NCBI GenBank assembly: GCA_002898275.1
Contig: BEIQ01000002.1
Span: forward strand, 496,001 to 560,000
Direction of reading: 5' to 3'
From: a bacterium HR40
GTDB lineage: Bacteria; Pseudomonadota; Alphaproteobacteria; Geminicoccales; Geminicoccaceae
DNA: 64,000 nucleotides
Made by a program: the position numbers and the translations under genes. Below the pieces are notes generated by a model that searched no databases, was not told the DNA's origin, and saw only the letters and a list, made by a program, of their open reading frames with translations. Below, one piece after another: positions 34,472-44,016 of the stretch; within the stretch, counting starts at the first letter, position 1; the number at the start of each line of letters is the position of its first letter.

Positions 34472-37400
34472 TCAGTCGGGGAGCGGCGCGAACAGGGCCT
34501 CGACATCCTCCTCGGTGAAGGTGAGTCCGGCACGCGCTCCCGATAGCACGCCCTCCACCAGCGCTTGCTTGCGCGCCTGCAACTCGAGCATGCGCTCCTC
34601 GACCGTGCCACTCGCGATCAGCTTGTAGACGAAGACCGTTTTATTCTGGCCGATACGATGGGCGCGATCGGTGGCCTGGGTTTCCACGGCCGGGTTCCAC
34701 CATGGATCGTAGTGGATGACGGTGTCGGCAGCGGTGAGGGTGAGGCCCGTGCCGCCGGCTCGGAGACTGATGAGGAAAATCGGCACCTCACCGTTCTGGA
34801 ACCGTCGCACCGGTTCCTCGCGGTCGCGGCTACGGCCGGTGAGCACCACATAGGGCAGATGCCGCTTCTTGAGGCCGGCTTCGATCAATTCCAGCATCTC
34901 GACGAACTGCGAGAATACGATGATGCGCCGCCCGGTCTCCACCATGTTGGTGAGCATCTCCATGAGCAGCTCGTATTTGGCGCTCTCCACATGGCCGCCA
35001 CGGTGGCCCTTGAGCAGGCGCGGATCGCAGCAGACCTGGCGCAGCTTGAGCAGCGCCTCGAGGATGGCGATGCTGCTGCGGGCGAGCCCGTGGGCGGCGA
35101 TTTCTTCGCGCACCCGGGTATGGGCTGCAAGGCGCACGCTCTCGTAGAGCGCACGCTGCTCGTCTCCGAGCTCGATCTCGCGCACGAACTCGACCTTCGG
35201 CGGCAGTTCGGCCGCCACCTGATCCTTGGTGCGGCGCAGCATGAAGGGGCCGACGCGGGACACCAACACCGCTTGGCGGGCCTGATCGCCCTCCTTCTCG
35301 ATGGGGTTGCGGAACACCCGGCGGAACGTCTCGCGGTCGCCGAGCAACCCGGGCAACAGGAAGTTGAAGACCGACCACAGTTCCCCGAGATGGTTTTCGA
35401 TCGGCGTCCCGGTGAGGGCGATGCGCTGGTCGGCGCGGATCTGAGAGGCGGTGCGAGCCAGTTTGGTCGAGGGATTCTTGATCGCGTGCGCCTCGTCGAG
35501 CACGCACAGCCGCCAGTGGCGGGGCAGGAGATGTTCGTGGTCGCGCAGCAGCAGAGTGTAGCTCGTGACCACGAGGTCGGAGCGGTCGATCAGCCGGAAT
35601 TGGTCGTGGCGGCTGTTGCCATGGAGGACGAGCAGCCGCAGCTGGGGAGCGAAGCGACGCACCTCGTTGCGCCAGGTGGGAAGCAGGCTCGTGGGAGCGA
35701 CCACCAGCGCCGGCCGATCGAGCCGGCCCTTCTCCTTTTCGAGGAGGATGTGGGCGATCGTCTGCAGCGTCTTGCCGAGGCCCATATCGTCAGCGAGCAC
35801 GCCCGAGAGGCCGCAATCGGCGAGGAACTGCAGCCAGGACAGGCCCTGACGCTGGTACGGACGGAGCTTCGCCTGCAAGCCCTGCGGCGGATCGACCTCG
35901 GGCATCTCGGCGAAGCGGGCGATGCGCTCGGCGAGACGGCGCAAGTTCTCGCCGCCGTGCCACTCGAGGCTGCCTTGCGGCAGCTCGCGCTCGAGGATGT
36001 CGAAGCGGGCGGCGTGCGGGCGCGGCAGCCGGATGCGGCCGTTGCGCTCGATCCGGCGTGTCTCGAAGATCTCGAACAGGACCTCGACGAAAGGCCGCAG
36101 GCGGCTCGCCGGGATCGGCAGCAGGCGGCCGTCGGGCAGCGTCGCATAGACCGGCTCGTCGCCGTACTCCTCGAGGGCCGAGGGGGTCAGCACTTCGGGT
36201 GCCCGGCGAAAGAGGTCGAGCAGCACGGGCAGAAGCGAGATCCGTTCCCCGTCGATCACCACCCCGAGGTCGAACTCGAACCAGTCGCTATCGGTCTCGG
36301 TGATCTCCGCCTGCCAGCTGCCGGAAGGACGGGCCACTCGGTAGGGATAGTCGGCATCCCAGGTGACCGCCCAGCCCTCGGCCTCGAGCCTCGGCACTTC
36401 GCGATGGTTGAACTCGACCCAGCGCAGGCTGACGTCCGCGTCTTCCTCGTCTTCCTCGAAGGTGAAGTCGTTCCGCAAGGGCTCCGAAGCGAAACGGCCG
36501 AGGCCCACCGGCCCGAGGGGCTGCAGACCGAGGCGGTTGAGGCGCTCGATGGCCCGGCTCTCGGCCTGGGTGTCGCGCGGGATGACGAGCAGGCGGTTGT
36601 CGGCCACATGGTTGATCTCGGCGCGGCCGTCGCGCCAGCTCACCGTGGCTCCGGCGTAGTCGAACATCAACCGTGCGAGGGGCACCATCTCCTCTTCGTC
36701 CCGGCGGTTCCAGCCGCTGCCACGGACGACGCTGATGCGCGGCGCATGCAGGTGCAGGATCGGTTTCGGCTGCACCGAGATCCGCTCGCGCCGACGCAGC
36801 GGTTCGGGCAAAGGCACCTCGTTGCGCGAGCCTTGGGCGAGCTTCTGGCGGACGAGCGTGGCGGCATCGGGCGGGACCGCCGGTGCCTTGAGCAGCAAGG
36901 TGGCAAGACGCGCATCGCAGCCGGTGTCGATGCGTCCGGCCTCGCCTGTCTGCGGGTCGATGTACCAGGGATCGCCGAGGGAAACGACGATCGCGTCCTC
37001 GCTCCCGGCCTCCATCTCGCAGAACAGGCGCTGGCAGCCGTCACCGTCGAAACGCCAGCGGAACGTACCGGCGCGCGGGCTGCCGAGCTTGAGCGCCGGC
37101 GACTGGGCCGTCCGCCAGAAGCAGCGGCCGGTGCCGATCATCCGCTCGAGTGTCTCGGCATCCGCGCGGCCACCGAGACGGCGGGTCTGCGAGGCCACAC
37201 CGCCGAGCAAGCGACCGATGACGAGATCGGCGGGTGTGGCGAACGCCGGCGGCTCATCGGCAGTCAGAGCCGCGATGGGGATCGGATGTTCGCGTCCGTA
37301 CAGGCCATCGCGCAAACGACGAGCACGGAAGGTGTTGACGGCGATGGCCACTGCGAGTCCGCTCGGCGTGTCCTCGCGCTGCAGCGGTTCGAGCACATAG

Positions 37401-37810
37401 AGCACATCGTCTTCGGGGCGGCTGGCCTGGGAAGCCAGCTCCCGCACCGTGCCGTTGACGGCCTGGATCCAGTGCTCGAGGTGGTCGTCGATGGTGGCCG
37501 TGACATCGTTGGCCGAGGGTGCGGCGCTCTGCTCGAGGATGCCGAGCAGCATCGCCGCCGCGTGCTCGCAATCGGAGACGAAACAGGTACAGGTGCTCGA
37601 CAGTCGCACGCGTCCGCCGCGGCCATTGGCCACCTTCACCCGGGTGAGATAGGGCGTTCGGCGGTCGCCGCGCACACGTCCGGTGATCGAGCGACCGTCG
37701 TTCTCGACCACGACGTCGACCAAGGCACCTCTGGCCACGAGCTCTTCCGCCTTGTTCCACACACTCTGCGGAAAAAGCTTTTCGAGTTCCGATCGACTGA
37801 AGGGCAGCAT
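34472..37810 (-). CDS. SWIM zinc finger plus SNF2/Rad54-type helicase-like protein
   Basis: A 1112-residue ATPase. A SWIM zinc finger (CTCFVSDCEH, near residue 74-83) is followed by a long middle region and, from about residue 660, the SNF2 core: DDMGLGKTLQTIAHILL (Walker A), DEAH in LCVLDEAHAIKNPSTKL, LTGTPIENHLGELWSVFNFL, then LISLRAGGTGLTLTAADTVI and QATDRAHRIGQNKTVFVYKL. It probably translocates on double-stranded DNA and remodels protein-DNA or transcription complexes; proteins of this type are widespread but poorly characterised in bacteria. No methyltransferase or nuclease lies beside it, so a defence role is not supported. Confidence 0.92.
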   Translation of the reverse strand: MLPFSRSELEKLFPQSVWNKAEELVARGALVDVVVENDGRSITGRVRGDRRTPYLTRVKVANGRGGRVRLSSTCTCFVSDCEHAAAMLLGILEQSAAPSANDVTATIDDHLEHWIQAVNGTVRELASQASRPEDDVLYVLEPLQREDTPSGLAVAIAVNTFRARRLRDGLYGREHPIPIAALTADEPPAFATPADLVIGRLLGGVASQTRRLGGRADAETLERMIGTGRCFWRTAQSPALKLGSPRAGTFRWRFDGDGCQRLFCEMEAGSEDAIVVSLGDPWYIDPQTGEAGRIDTGCDARLATLLLKAPAVPPDAATLVRQKLAQGSRNEVPLPEPLRRRERISVQPKPILHLHAPRISVVRGSGWNRRDEEEMVPLARLMFDYAGATVSWRDGRAEINHVADNRLLVIPRDTQAESRAIERLNRLGLQPLGPVGLGRFASEPLRNDFTFEEDEEDADVSLRWVEFNHREVPRLEAEGWAVTWDADYPYRVARPSGSWQAEITETDSDWFEFDLGVVIDGERISLLPVLLDLFRRAPEVLTPSALEEYGDEPVYATLPDGRLLPIPASRLRPFVEVLFEIFETRRIERNGRIRLPRPHAARFDILERELPQGSLEWHGGENLRRLAERIARFAEMPEVDPPQGLQAKLRPYQRQGLSWLQFLADCGLSGVLADDMGLGKTLQTIAHILLEKEKGRLDRPALVVAPTSLLPTWRNEVRRFAPQLRLLVLHGNSRHDQFRLIDRSDLVVTSYTLLLRDHEHLLPRHWRLCVLDEAHAIKNPSTKLARTASQIRADQRIALTGTPIENHLGELWSVFNFLLPGLLGDRETFRRVFRNPIEKEGDQARQAVLVSRVGPFMLRRTKDQVAAELPPKVEFVREIELGDEQRALYESVRLAAHTRVREEIAAHGLARSSIAILEALLKLRQVCCDPRLLKGHRGGHVESAKYELLMEMLTNMVETGRRIIVFSQFVEMLELIEAGLKKRHLPYVVLTGRSRDREEPVRRFQNGEVPIFLISLRAGGTGLTLTAADTVIHYDPWWNPAVETQATDRAHRIGQNKTVFVYKLIASGTVEERMLELQARKQALVEGVLSGARAGLTFTEEDVEALFAPLPD

Positions 37811-38113
37811 CGGATCCGAGGGCTAGGCTTTGCGTTGTTGTGCGAACGTCGCGGTTGCGCCGTTTCCGGAGATCCGCCCATTCATGGCTTCGGCGCCGGC
37901 ACATCCGGCTACCGCTTTTCCCCGAGCGCACGCGCACCGAACGATGCTGCTACAAGACATCTTCGGCAAACGCAACATTTTTCGCGCCTGACGAGAAGGC
38001 AAGGCCGCGAGCTTGCCTACCTTCGTGCGACCCGGCGGCCGGCGGCGCGCCGCTTTGCCGCGATCCGCGACTGTGGCAGAAGGGGGCCGTGCGGTCCAGC
38101 GCGGGGACGAACC
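37811..38113. other. 303-base gap between divergent SNF2 and Usp genes
   Basis: This gap holds the promoters of both genes. It is less G+C-rich than its flanks. A 35-codon plus-strand frame (from the ATG at 37884) lacks a ribosome site and coding bias. I see no clear hairpin or operator. Confidence 0.4.
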
Positions 38114-39052
38114 ATGCGGCGCTTCCGTCGGATTCTCTACCTCTTCGACCGGCCGCCCGAACACGATGCCGCGCTCGACCGCGCGGTGGACATTGCCCGC
38201 GATGCGGGTGCCACCCTCACGCTCGCGGCTCTCGTCGAGACGGGGGACGCTGCGGCGGTCGAGGCGACTCGCGCGGCGCTCGCCAAGCTCGCGGAACGAC
38301 TCCGGCGGGGCGGCGGACGAGCGGACCAGCCGACGGCTGGCGAGCTCGCCGCCATCGATTGCCGGGTGCTCACCGGCGAACCGGATGTGGCCGTCGTCCG
38401 CGCCGTGTTGCGCGACGGCTACGACCTCGTGATGAAGAAGGCCGGACCCGACGGAGGGCTGGTCGAACGCCTCCTCGGGAGCCTCGACACGCGACTCGTC
38501 GAAATCTGCCCCTGCCCGGTGTGGATCGACCGGCCGATTCCGCATCCGCGCTACAGCCGCATCCTCGCCGCCGTCGAAGTGCTGGCCGAGGAGGGCGCCG
38601 AGCTCCATGTCACGATCGTCGACTTGGCGTCGTCGGTCGCGGCTTTCGAGCGCGCCGAGCTGTTCGTCGTCACCGCCTTCGAAATCGAGGGCGAAACGGC
38701 GATGCGCGGTCGCGCCGCCACCCAGGCTGCGCGCCGCAGCATCGACGAACTCGTGGACAGAGAACGCCGGCGGCACGAACTGGCCCTCGAGGCGCTGGTG
38801 GCGCCCTTCCGCGATCGGCCCGTGTCCATCCACACCCGCGTGCTCAAAGGCGATCCCGTGCGCGTGGTGCCGGAAGCGGCGAGAGAGCTCGAGATCGACC
38901 TCGTGGTCCTGGGCACGACCATCCGTTCCCATCTCGCGGGTGTGCTGCTTGGCAGCACCGCCACCGCCATCATCCGGAGCGTGGCCTGCGCGGTGTTGGT
39001 GGTGAAACCGCCGACCTTCGAGACGCCGATCCGGCTCGAGGACGATCGCTAG
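38114..39052 (+). CDS. Tandem universal stress protein, UspE-like
   Basis: A 312-residue protein with two Usp domains in tandem, as in UspE. The N-terminal half opens FRRILYLFDRPPEHDAALDRA but lacks a full nucleotide-binding signature; the C-terminal half ends with the ATP-binding pattern GTTIRSHLAGVLLGSTATAI followed by VLVVKPP. It is cytoplasmic and probably induced by stress or growth arrest. The ATG at 38114 has GGGGACG upstream. Its stop shares the bases CTAG with the convergent small gene downstream (4-base overlap). Confidence 0.88.
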   Translation: MRRFRRILYLFDRPPEHDAALDRAVDIARDAGATLTLAALVETGDAAAVEATRAALAKLAERLRRGGGRADQPTAGELAAIDCRVLTGEPDVAVVRAVLRDGYDLVMKKAGPDGGLVERLLGSLDTRLVEICPCPVWIDRPIPHPRYSRILAAVEVLAEEGAELHVTIVDLASSVAAFERAELFVVTAFEIEGETAMRGRAATQAARRSIDELVDRERRRHELALEALVAPFRDRPVSIHTRVLKGDPVRVVPEAARELEIDLVVLGTTIRSHLAGVLLGSTATAIIRSVACAVLVVKPPTFETPIRLEDDR

Positions 39053-39282
39053 GGCGGATGGCCCGAGCGATCGAGAAGGCGAGCGATGCACTGCTCGAGC
39101 CGTTGCTGTTCGGCCAACAGCCGCTCGACGAACAGCATGCGCTCGGCGGGCGCGAGCTCGGGGTGATCGCGCAGGATCTCCGCGATCGCCCGGATGGCGG
39201 TGAGCGGCGTGAGCAGCTCGTGCTCGCGATCCGCAGGGAACGGATCGAGACCGTTGCCGGCCGGGCGGTGGGAACTGGCCAA
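39049..39282 (-). CDS. Free-standing histidine-kinase dimerisation/H-box domain protein
   Basis: A 77-residue protein. HELLTPLTAIRAIAEILRDH followed by ERLLAEQQRLEQCIARLLD matches the HisKA dimerisation helix pair and its H-box, with the phospho-acceptor His at residue 21. There is no ATPase domain; the stop lies in the Usp gene on the other strand. The TTG at 39282 has GGAGAG 8 bases upstream. It may be a phosphotransfer or dimer-poisoning partner, or the remnant of a longer kinase; the sequence shows only the domain. Confidence 0.6.
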   Translation of the reverse strand: MASSHRPAGNGLDPFPADREHELLTPLTAIRAIAEILRDHPELAPAERMLFVERLLAEQQRLEQCIARLLDRSGHPP

Positions 39283-39383
39283 GAGGCGACTCTCCGGGTC
39301 GAGGTGCGATCCGACGGATCAAGATAGCGCGAGGCTCGCCCGGGGTCGCCGCGACACGCGGTCGTGCCCCTCGCCACCGCGGT

Positions 39384-40694
39384 TCAGTTGCCCGCTCTCG
39401 TGCTCATGGTCTGGGGCAAGAAGAGGGCGAGCTCCGGGAAGGCGACGAGGATCGCCACCATGGCCACCATCAGCAGGAAATAGGGGACGGAAACACGCGC
39501 GATGTAGCCGATGTCGTGACCCGTCATCCCCTGCAGGACGAACAGGTTGAAGCCCACGGGCGGGGTGATCTGGGCCATCTCCACCACCACCACGATGAAA
39601 ATGCCGAACCAGATCGTGTCGATGCCCGCCGAGCGGATCATCGGCTCGATGATCGGCATGGTCAGCACCACCGCGCTGATGCCATCGAGAAAACAGCCGA
39701 GGACGATGTAGAACACGGTGAGAGCGGCGATCAGCGCGATCGGCGACAGCTGGAGCGAGGCGATCCAGGTGGCGAGGGCGCGCGGCAGACCGGTGAAGCC
39801 CATGGCGAGGGACAGGAAGGCCGCCCCCATGAGGATGAGGGCGATCATGGCAGAGGTGCAGACCGCCCCGATCAGGCTCTCGACGAATGCTTGGCGGGTC
39901 AGGCTGCCCTGCGCCCAGGCGAGCAGGAGGGCACCCATCACACCCAGGCTCGCCGCCTCGGTGGCGGTCGCGAGGCCGAGGTACATGGACCCGATGAGGG
40001 CGAGAATGAGGACGAAGATGGGGAGGAGTGCGCGCGAGCGAGCGAGTCGTTCGCGCAGGGAAAGCGCTGCCTCGAAGGGGACGGCGGAAGGTCGCACGAG
40101 CGCCCAGATCGCGACATAACCCATGAACAGGGCAGCGAGGGTGAGGCCAGGCAGCACACCGGCGATGAAGAGCTTCGAGATCGACTCGTTGATCGTCACC
40201 CCGTAGACGATCATGGTGAGAGAGGGCGGGATCATGAGTCCGAGCGTGCCGGCGCCAGCGAGGGTGCCGATGATCATGTGCTCGGGGTAGCCGCGCTTCC
40301 GGAGTTCGGGGATCGTCATCTTGCCAATGGTGGCGACGGTGGCGGCCGAGGATCCCGAGACCGCGGCAAAGATCGTGCAGCCGACGATGTTGGTGTGGAG
40401 CAGCCGTCCGGGAAGCCGGGTCGTCCACGGTGCGAGCCCGGCGAACATGTCCTCGGACAGACGCGTCCGGAACAGGATCTCACCCATCCAGATGAAGAGG
40501 GGCAGGGCGGTGAGGGCCCAAGAGGACGACGCCGTCCAGATGGTGGTGATCATGGCATCGCCGGCAGGACGGCTGGTGAACAACTCCATGCCGACGAGGG
40601 CGACGCCGAGCAGGGCGAGGCCGATCCACACGCCGGTGGCGAGCAGCGAGAACAGCGTGAACAGGAAGACGAGGGTGAGCCCCAGCTGCTCCAT
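39384..40694 (-). CDS. dctM: TRAP transporter large permease subunit
   Basis: Large integral membrane subunit of a sodium-driven TRAP importer. The 436-residue protein has about twelve membrane segments with the DctM features AAVSGSSAATVATIGKMTIPELRKRGY, shortened here to its start, and LMIPPSLTMIVYGV, then ITPPVGFNLFVLQG. It is encoded 3 bases after dctQ. The substrate is set by the DctP-type receptor two genes upstream. Confidence 0.95.
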   Translation of the reverse strand: MEQLGLTLVFLFTLFSLLATGVWIGLALLGVALVGMELFTSRPAGDAMITTIWTASSSWALTALPLFIWMGEILFRTRLSEDMFAGLAPWTTRLPGRLLHTNIVGCTIFAAVSGSSAATVATIGKMTIPELRKRGYPEHMIIGTLAGAGTLGLMIPPSLTMIVYGVTINESISKLFIAGVLPGLTLAALFMGYVAIWALVRPSAVPFEAALSLRERLARSRALLPIFVLILALIGSMYLGLATATEAASLGVMGALLLAWAQGSLTRQAFVESLIGAVCTSAMIALILMGAAFLSLAMGFTGLPRALATWIASLQLSPIALIAALTVFYIVLGCFLDGISAVVLTMPIIEPMIRSAGIDTIWFGIFIVVVVEMAQITPPVGFNLFVLQGMTGHDIGYIARVSVPYFLLMVAMVAILVAFPELALFLPQTMSTRAGN

Positions 40695-40697
40695 GGC

Positions 40698-41210
40698 TCA
40701 GTCGGCCGGCTTGCCGTCGCCGAGCCGAGCCTCGCCGCCCACCAACAGCCGCAGGGCATGGTCGGTCAGGGCGACGGCGAAAAGCACGGCGCCGATGGCC
40801 ATGGACAGCTGTGGAATCCAGAGCGGCGTCGCGTCCTGGCCTTGGCTCACGTCGCCGATCAGCCGGGACACCCGCACCGCGCGGATGGCATAGAAGGCGA
40901 AATACCAAGCGAGCCCGCCGGCGACCAAAAGACACCACAGCTCGGCGATGCGCCGGGCCCGGCCGGCGAGGCGGGAGAGCAGCAGGTGCACGCGGATGTG
41001 GGCGCCGCGGTCGAATGCGTAGGCAAGTGCGAAAAAGAAGGACGCCGCCATGCAATACCCGGCATATTCGGTGGCGCCGGGAAAGCCGAAGCCGATCCAA
41101 CGGGCGAGGATCTGGGCGAGGATGACGGCCAGCATCACCACGGTGAAGCTGGCCGCGAGCATTGCGCCCGCGAGATAGAGGCCATCGAGCGCTCGTCGCA
41201 GCCAGCTCAC
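40698..41210 (-). CDS. dctQ: TRAP transporter small permease subunit
   Basis: Small membrane subunit of the TRAP importer, 170 residues, four membrane segments, with the DctQ-type ARWIGFGFPGATEYAGYCM and LLLSRLAGRARRIAEL. It starts at a GTG (41210), 63 bases after the receptor gene, and ends 3 bases before dctM. Confidence 0.9.
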   Translation of the reverse strand: MSWLRRALDGLYLAGAMLAASFTVVMLAVILAQILARWIGFGFPGATEYAGYCMAASFFFALAYAFDRGAHIRVHLLLSRLAGRARRIAELWCLLVAGGLAWYFAFYAIRAVRVSRLIGDVSQGQDATPLWIPQLSMAIGAVLFAVALTDHALRLLVGGEARLGDGKPAD

Positions 41211-41273
41211 CGGACCACCAGTCCCGCCTCGCGCGTAACCGTTTCGGTGGAGATCGAAGCGACGCGCCGGTGC

Positions 41274-42248
41274 TCAGCCGCCGCGGTAGCGGTCGAGGAT
41301 GCGGCGACCGCGTTCGCCGGTCTTCGCCAGCCACTCGGCGGTCATGGTCTCGCCGATCTTGCGGAAGTCGGCGGCGAGTTGCTCTCCCGGCGGCTGGACC
41401 TTCATGCCATGGGCTGCGAGCTGCTGGAGATACCAGTTGGCCAGCGCTTCCGACCATTTGGTCCCGGAGAGCTCGGCCATGCCCGCACAGGCGCGCAGGA
41501 CGTTGCGCACGGGCTCGCCGAGACCCTCCCAGGCCTGACGGTTGACGATCACCGAGTTGCGCGGCAACCAGGCCTGGACGTCGTAGAAATGCGTGAGGTG
41601 CTCCCACACCTTGGTGTCGTAGCCGGTCGAACCCGAAGAGATGAAGCTCTCGGCCACCCCGGTGGCGAGCGCCTGGGCGAGTTCAGCGGCCTCAATCTGC
41701 ACGGGCTGGGCGCCCATGAGCTCGGCGAGGCGAGCGGTCGCTGCATTGTAAGCGCGGAACTTGACCCCCTTCATGTCGGCGGCCGAAGTCAGCGGCTTCT
41801 TGGTGTAGAGGCCTTGCGGCGGCCAGGGGACGGAATAGAGCAGCACGAGGTTCTGTTCGGCGAGCACATCTTCGAGCACGGGCCGCGCCGCCTGCCACAA
41901 CTTCTCCGACTGTTCGTAGCTGGTCGCCAGGAAAGGCACAGCGTCGAAGCCGAAGATCGGGTTCTCGTTTTCATGTGCCGACAGCAGACGTTCGCCGATC
42001 GGCACTTGCCCGGTTTGGACCGCGCGCTTGATATCGTTGCCCTTGAACAGGGATCCACCACTGTGCACGACGATTTCGAGCTCGCCGCCGGTCCCTGTCT
42101 TCACGCATTCGGCGAACCTGCGCGCGTTCTGCGTATGGTAGTTGCCATCGGGATAGGCCGTCGGCATGTCCCACTTCTCGGCGGCCATGGCCACCCCGGC
42201 AACCACGAGCACGCATGCTCCGGCGACCAAGCTGGACAGTCCCCTCAT
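41274..42248 (-). CDS. dctP: TRAP transporter periplasmic substrate-binding protein
   Basis: Periplasmic receptor of the TRAP importer, 324 residues. It has a signal peptide (LVAGACVLVVAGVAMAAE), then GGELEIVVHSGGSLF, MKGVKFRAYNAATARL with the Arg expected to bind a carboxylate, and ESFISSGSTGYDTKVWEHL. This makes an organic acid the likely ligand but does not name it. The ATG at 42248 has GGGAGG 7 bases upstream. It diverges from an acyl-CoA synthetase, which suggests a carboxylic acid is imported and then activated. Confidence 0.93.
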   Translation of the reverse strand: MRGLSSLVAGACVLVVAGVAMAAEKWDMPTAYPDGNYHTQNARRFAECVKTGTGGELEIVVHSGGSLFKGNDIKRAVQTGQVPIGERLLSAHENENPIFGFDAVPFLATSYEQSEKLWQAARPVLEDVLAEQNLVLLYSVPWPPQGLYTKKPLTSAADMKGVKFRAYNAATARLAELMGAQPVQIEAAELAQALATGVAESFISSGSTGYDTKVWEHLTHFYDVQAWLPRNSVIVNRQAWEGLGEPVRNVLRACAGMAELSGTKWSEALANWYLQQLAAHGMKVQPPGEQLAADFRKIGETMTAEWLAKTGERGRRILDRYRGG

Positions 42249-42423
42249 CCCTGACCTCCCTCTGCGGGCCCGGGCTCGCTCCTTCCCGCTCCCGCGGGGC
42301 AAGCCTAGACGGGCGGGACGAGAGGTGCAAGCGGCAAGCCGGTGCGGTGGCGCGGCGCCGCGCCCGGGCTTGACGGGAAGATGGCGCCGGGGCAGCGATC
42401 TCGGGCGCGGAGGAGGCAGGGTC

Positions 42424-43950
42424 ATGGATCTCAGCCAATGGATCGAGCGCCACGCCGCTTTCACCCCGGACCGGCCAGCGATTCGCTTCGAGGAGCGGGT
42501 GATCGACTGGCGGAGCCTCGCCGCGCGCGTGACGGGCCTGGCGCGCGGCCTCGCCGGCCGGCTTTCGATCGGGCGCGGCGACCGGCTTGCCTATCTCGGC
42601 TACAATCACCCGGATTTTCTCGCGCTCCTCTTCGCCTGCGCCCGCCTCGGCGCGATGCTGGTGCCCCTCAATTGGCGACTGGCCCCGGCCGAGCATCTCT
42701 ACATTCTCCGCCATGCCGGCGTGCGCGCTCTCTTCATCGGTCCCGGTTTCGAGGAGGCCGGCGAGAGGCTGGTGGCGGAACTCGGCGACGTCGAGCCCAT
42801 CGCGAGCCTTCCGACCGCGGGAAAGACCTGTTTCGAGGAGCTCCTCGCCAGCCCGGGCCCCGACCGCCACCCGCATGTCGATCTCGAGAGTCCGCTGCTC
42901 GTCGTCTACACCTCCGGGACCACCGGCCGGCCGAAGGGGGCGGTGCTGCGGCAGCAGGCGCTGTTCTGGAACGCCGTGAACTCGGCGCACATGCACGATC
43001 TCACGAGTGCCGACCGGGTGCTCACGGTGCTGCCGATGTTTCACGTCGGCGGTCTCAATATCCAGACCACGCCGGCGTTGCATGCCGGGGCAGAGGTGAT
43101 CCTGCTCGACCGCTTCGAAGCGGGCCGCACCCTGGCGGCCATCCGCCGCTTCCGCCCCACCCTCACGGTGCTGGTGCCGGCGACCATGCGGGCGCTCGTC
43201 GAGCATCCCGATTGGACGAGCACCGATCTTTCGTCTCTGCGCATGATCGCCTGTGGCTCCCAGGTGGTGCCCTTGCCACTGCTGCGGGCTTTCCATCGCC
43301 GCGGGGTGCCTGCCGCTCAGGTCTACGGTTCGACCGAAACCTGTCCCATCGCCGCCTATCAGCGCGCCGCCGACGCGCTCCGCAAAGAGGGGTCGGCGGG
43401 AAAGCCGGCGCTCCACTGCGAGCTCCGCATCGTCGATCGCCATGGCCGCGACCTGCCGCCGGGGGAGACGGGCGAAGTGCTGGTGCGCGGGCCCAACGTC
43501 ATGTACGAGTACTGGAATGACGAAGCGGCAACCCGCGAGGCCCTGCGCGACGGCTGGTTCCATACCGGTGACGTCGGGCGCTTGGACGAGGAAGGGGACC
43601 TGTGGATCGTCGACCGCCTCAAGGATGTCGTGATCTCGGGCGGGGAGAACATCTATCCAGCCGAGCTCGAGGCGGTGCTGCAGGAGGAGCCGGCGATCCG
43701 CGACGCCGTCGTGGTGGGCCTACCGGATCCGCGCTGGGGCGAGGTGCCGGTCGCGGTGGTGGTGCGCGCCGATCCCAGCCTCGACGAGGCTCGAGTGCTC
43801 GCTCTCTTCGAGGGTCGTCTGGCCCGTTACAAGCACCCGCGCGCCGTGGTGTTCATGGACGAGCTGCCCCGCAACGCCATGGGCAAGGTCTTGAAGTACC
43901 GAGTGCGCGACTGGCTCGCCGTGCGCGCCGTACGGCCGCAGCAGGGTTGA
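42424..43950 (+). CDS. AMP-forming acyl-CoA synthetase
   Basis: Activates a carboxylic acid to its CoA thioester through an acyl-adenylate. The 508-residue protein has the AMP-binding motif YTSGTTGRPKG, the gating region VYGSTETCPIAAY, GWFHTGDVGRLDEEGDLW, DRLKDVVISGGENIYP and the C-terminal catalytic Lys in LPRNAMGKVLKYRVR. It resembles medium-chain and aromatic acyl-CoA ligases; the acid cannot be read from sequence. The ATG at 42424 has GGAGGAGG upstream. It diverges from the TRAP genes. Confidence 0.93.
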   Translation: MDLSQWIERHAAFTPDRPAIRFEERVIDWRSLAARVTGLARGLAGRLSIGRGDRLAYLGYNHPDFLALLFACARLGAMLVPLNWRLAPAEHLYILRHAGVRALFIGPGFEEAGERLVAELGDVEPIASLPTAGKTCFEELLASPGPDRHPHVDLESPLLVVYTSGTTGRPKGAVLRQQALFWNAVNSAHMHDLTSADRVLTVLPMFHVGGLNIQTTPALHAGAEVILLDRFEAGRTLAAIRRFRPTLTVLVPATMRALVEHPDWTSTDLSSLRMIACGSQVVPLPLLRAFHRRGVPAAQVYGSTETCPIAAYQRAADALRKEGSAGKPALHCELRIVDRHGRDLPPGETGEVLVRGPNVMYEYWNDEAATREALRDGWFHTGDVGRLDEEGDLWIVDRLKDVVISGGENIYPAELEAVLQEEPAIRDAVVVGLPDPRWGEVPVAVVVRADPSLDEARVLALFEGRLARYKHPRAVVFMDELPRNAMGKVLKYRVRDWLAVRAVRPQQG

Positions 43951-44016
43951 CGCCAACGATTTGCTAACCATTGCCTGCGATATCCATGGCAGAGCCGGCG
44001 GCGGAGCCGGGGCGGG

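Noticed and set aside
34472-37810. SNF2 gene as part of a phage-defence system such as DISARM
   Set aside because: No methyltransferase, DUF1998, phospholipase D or nuclease gene is adjacent; the neighbours are a nitroreductase and a stress protein.
34565-39052. A 1495-codon plus-strand open frame running antisense through the whole SNF2 gene
   Set aside because: Only the last 312 codons (from 38114) encode a recognisable Usp protein. The rest is open because the G+C-rich SNF2 gene has few antisense stops; its translation has no family features.
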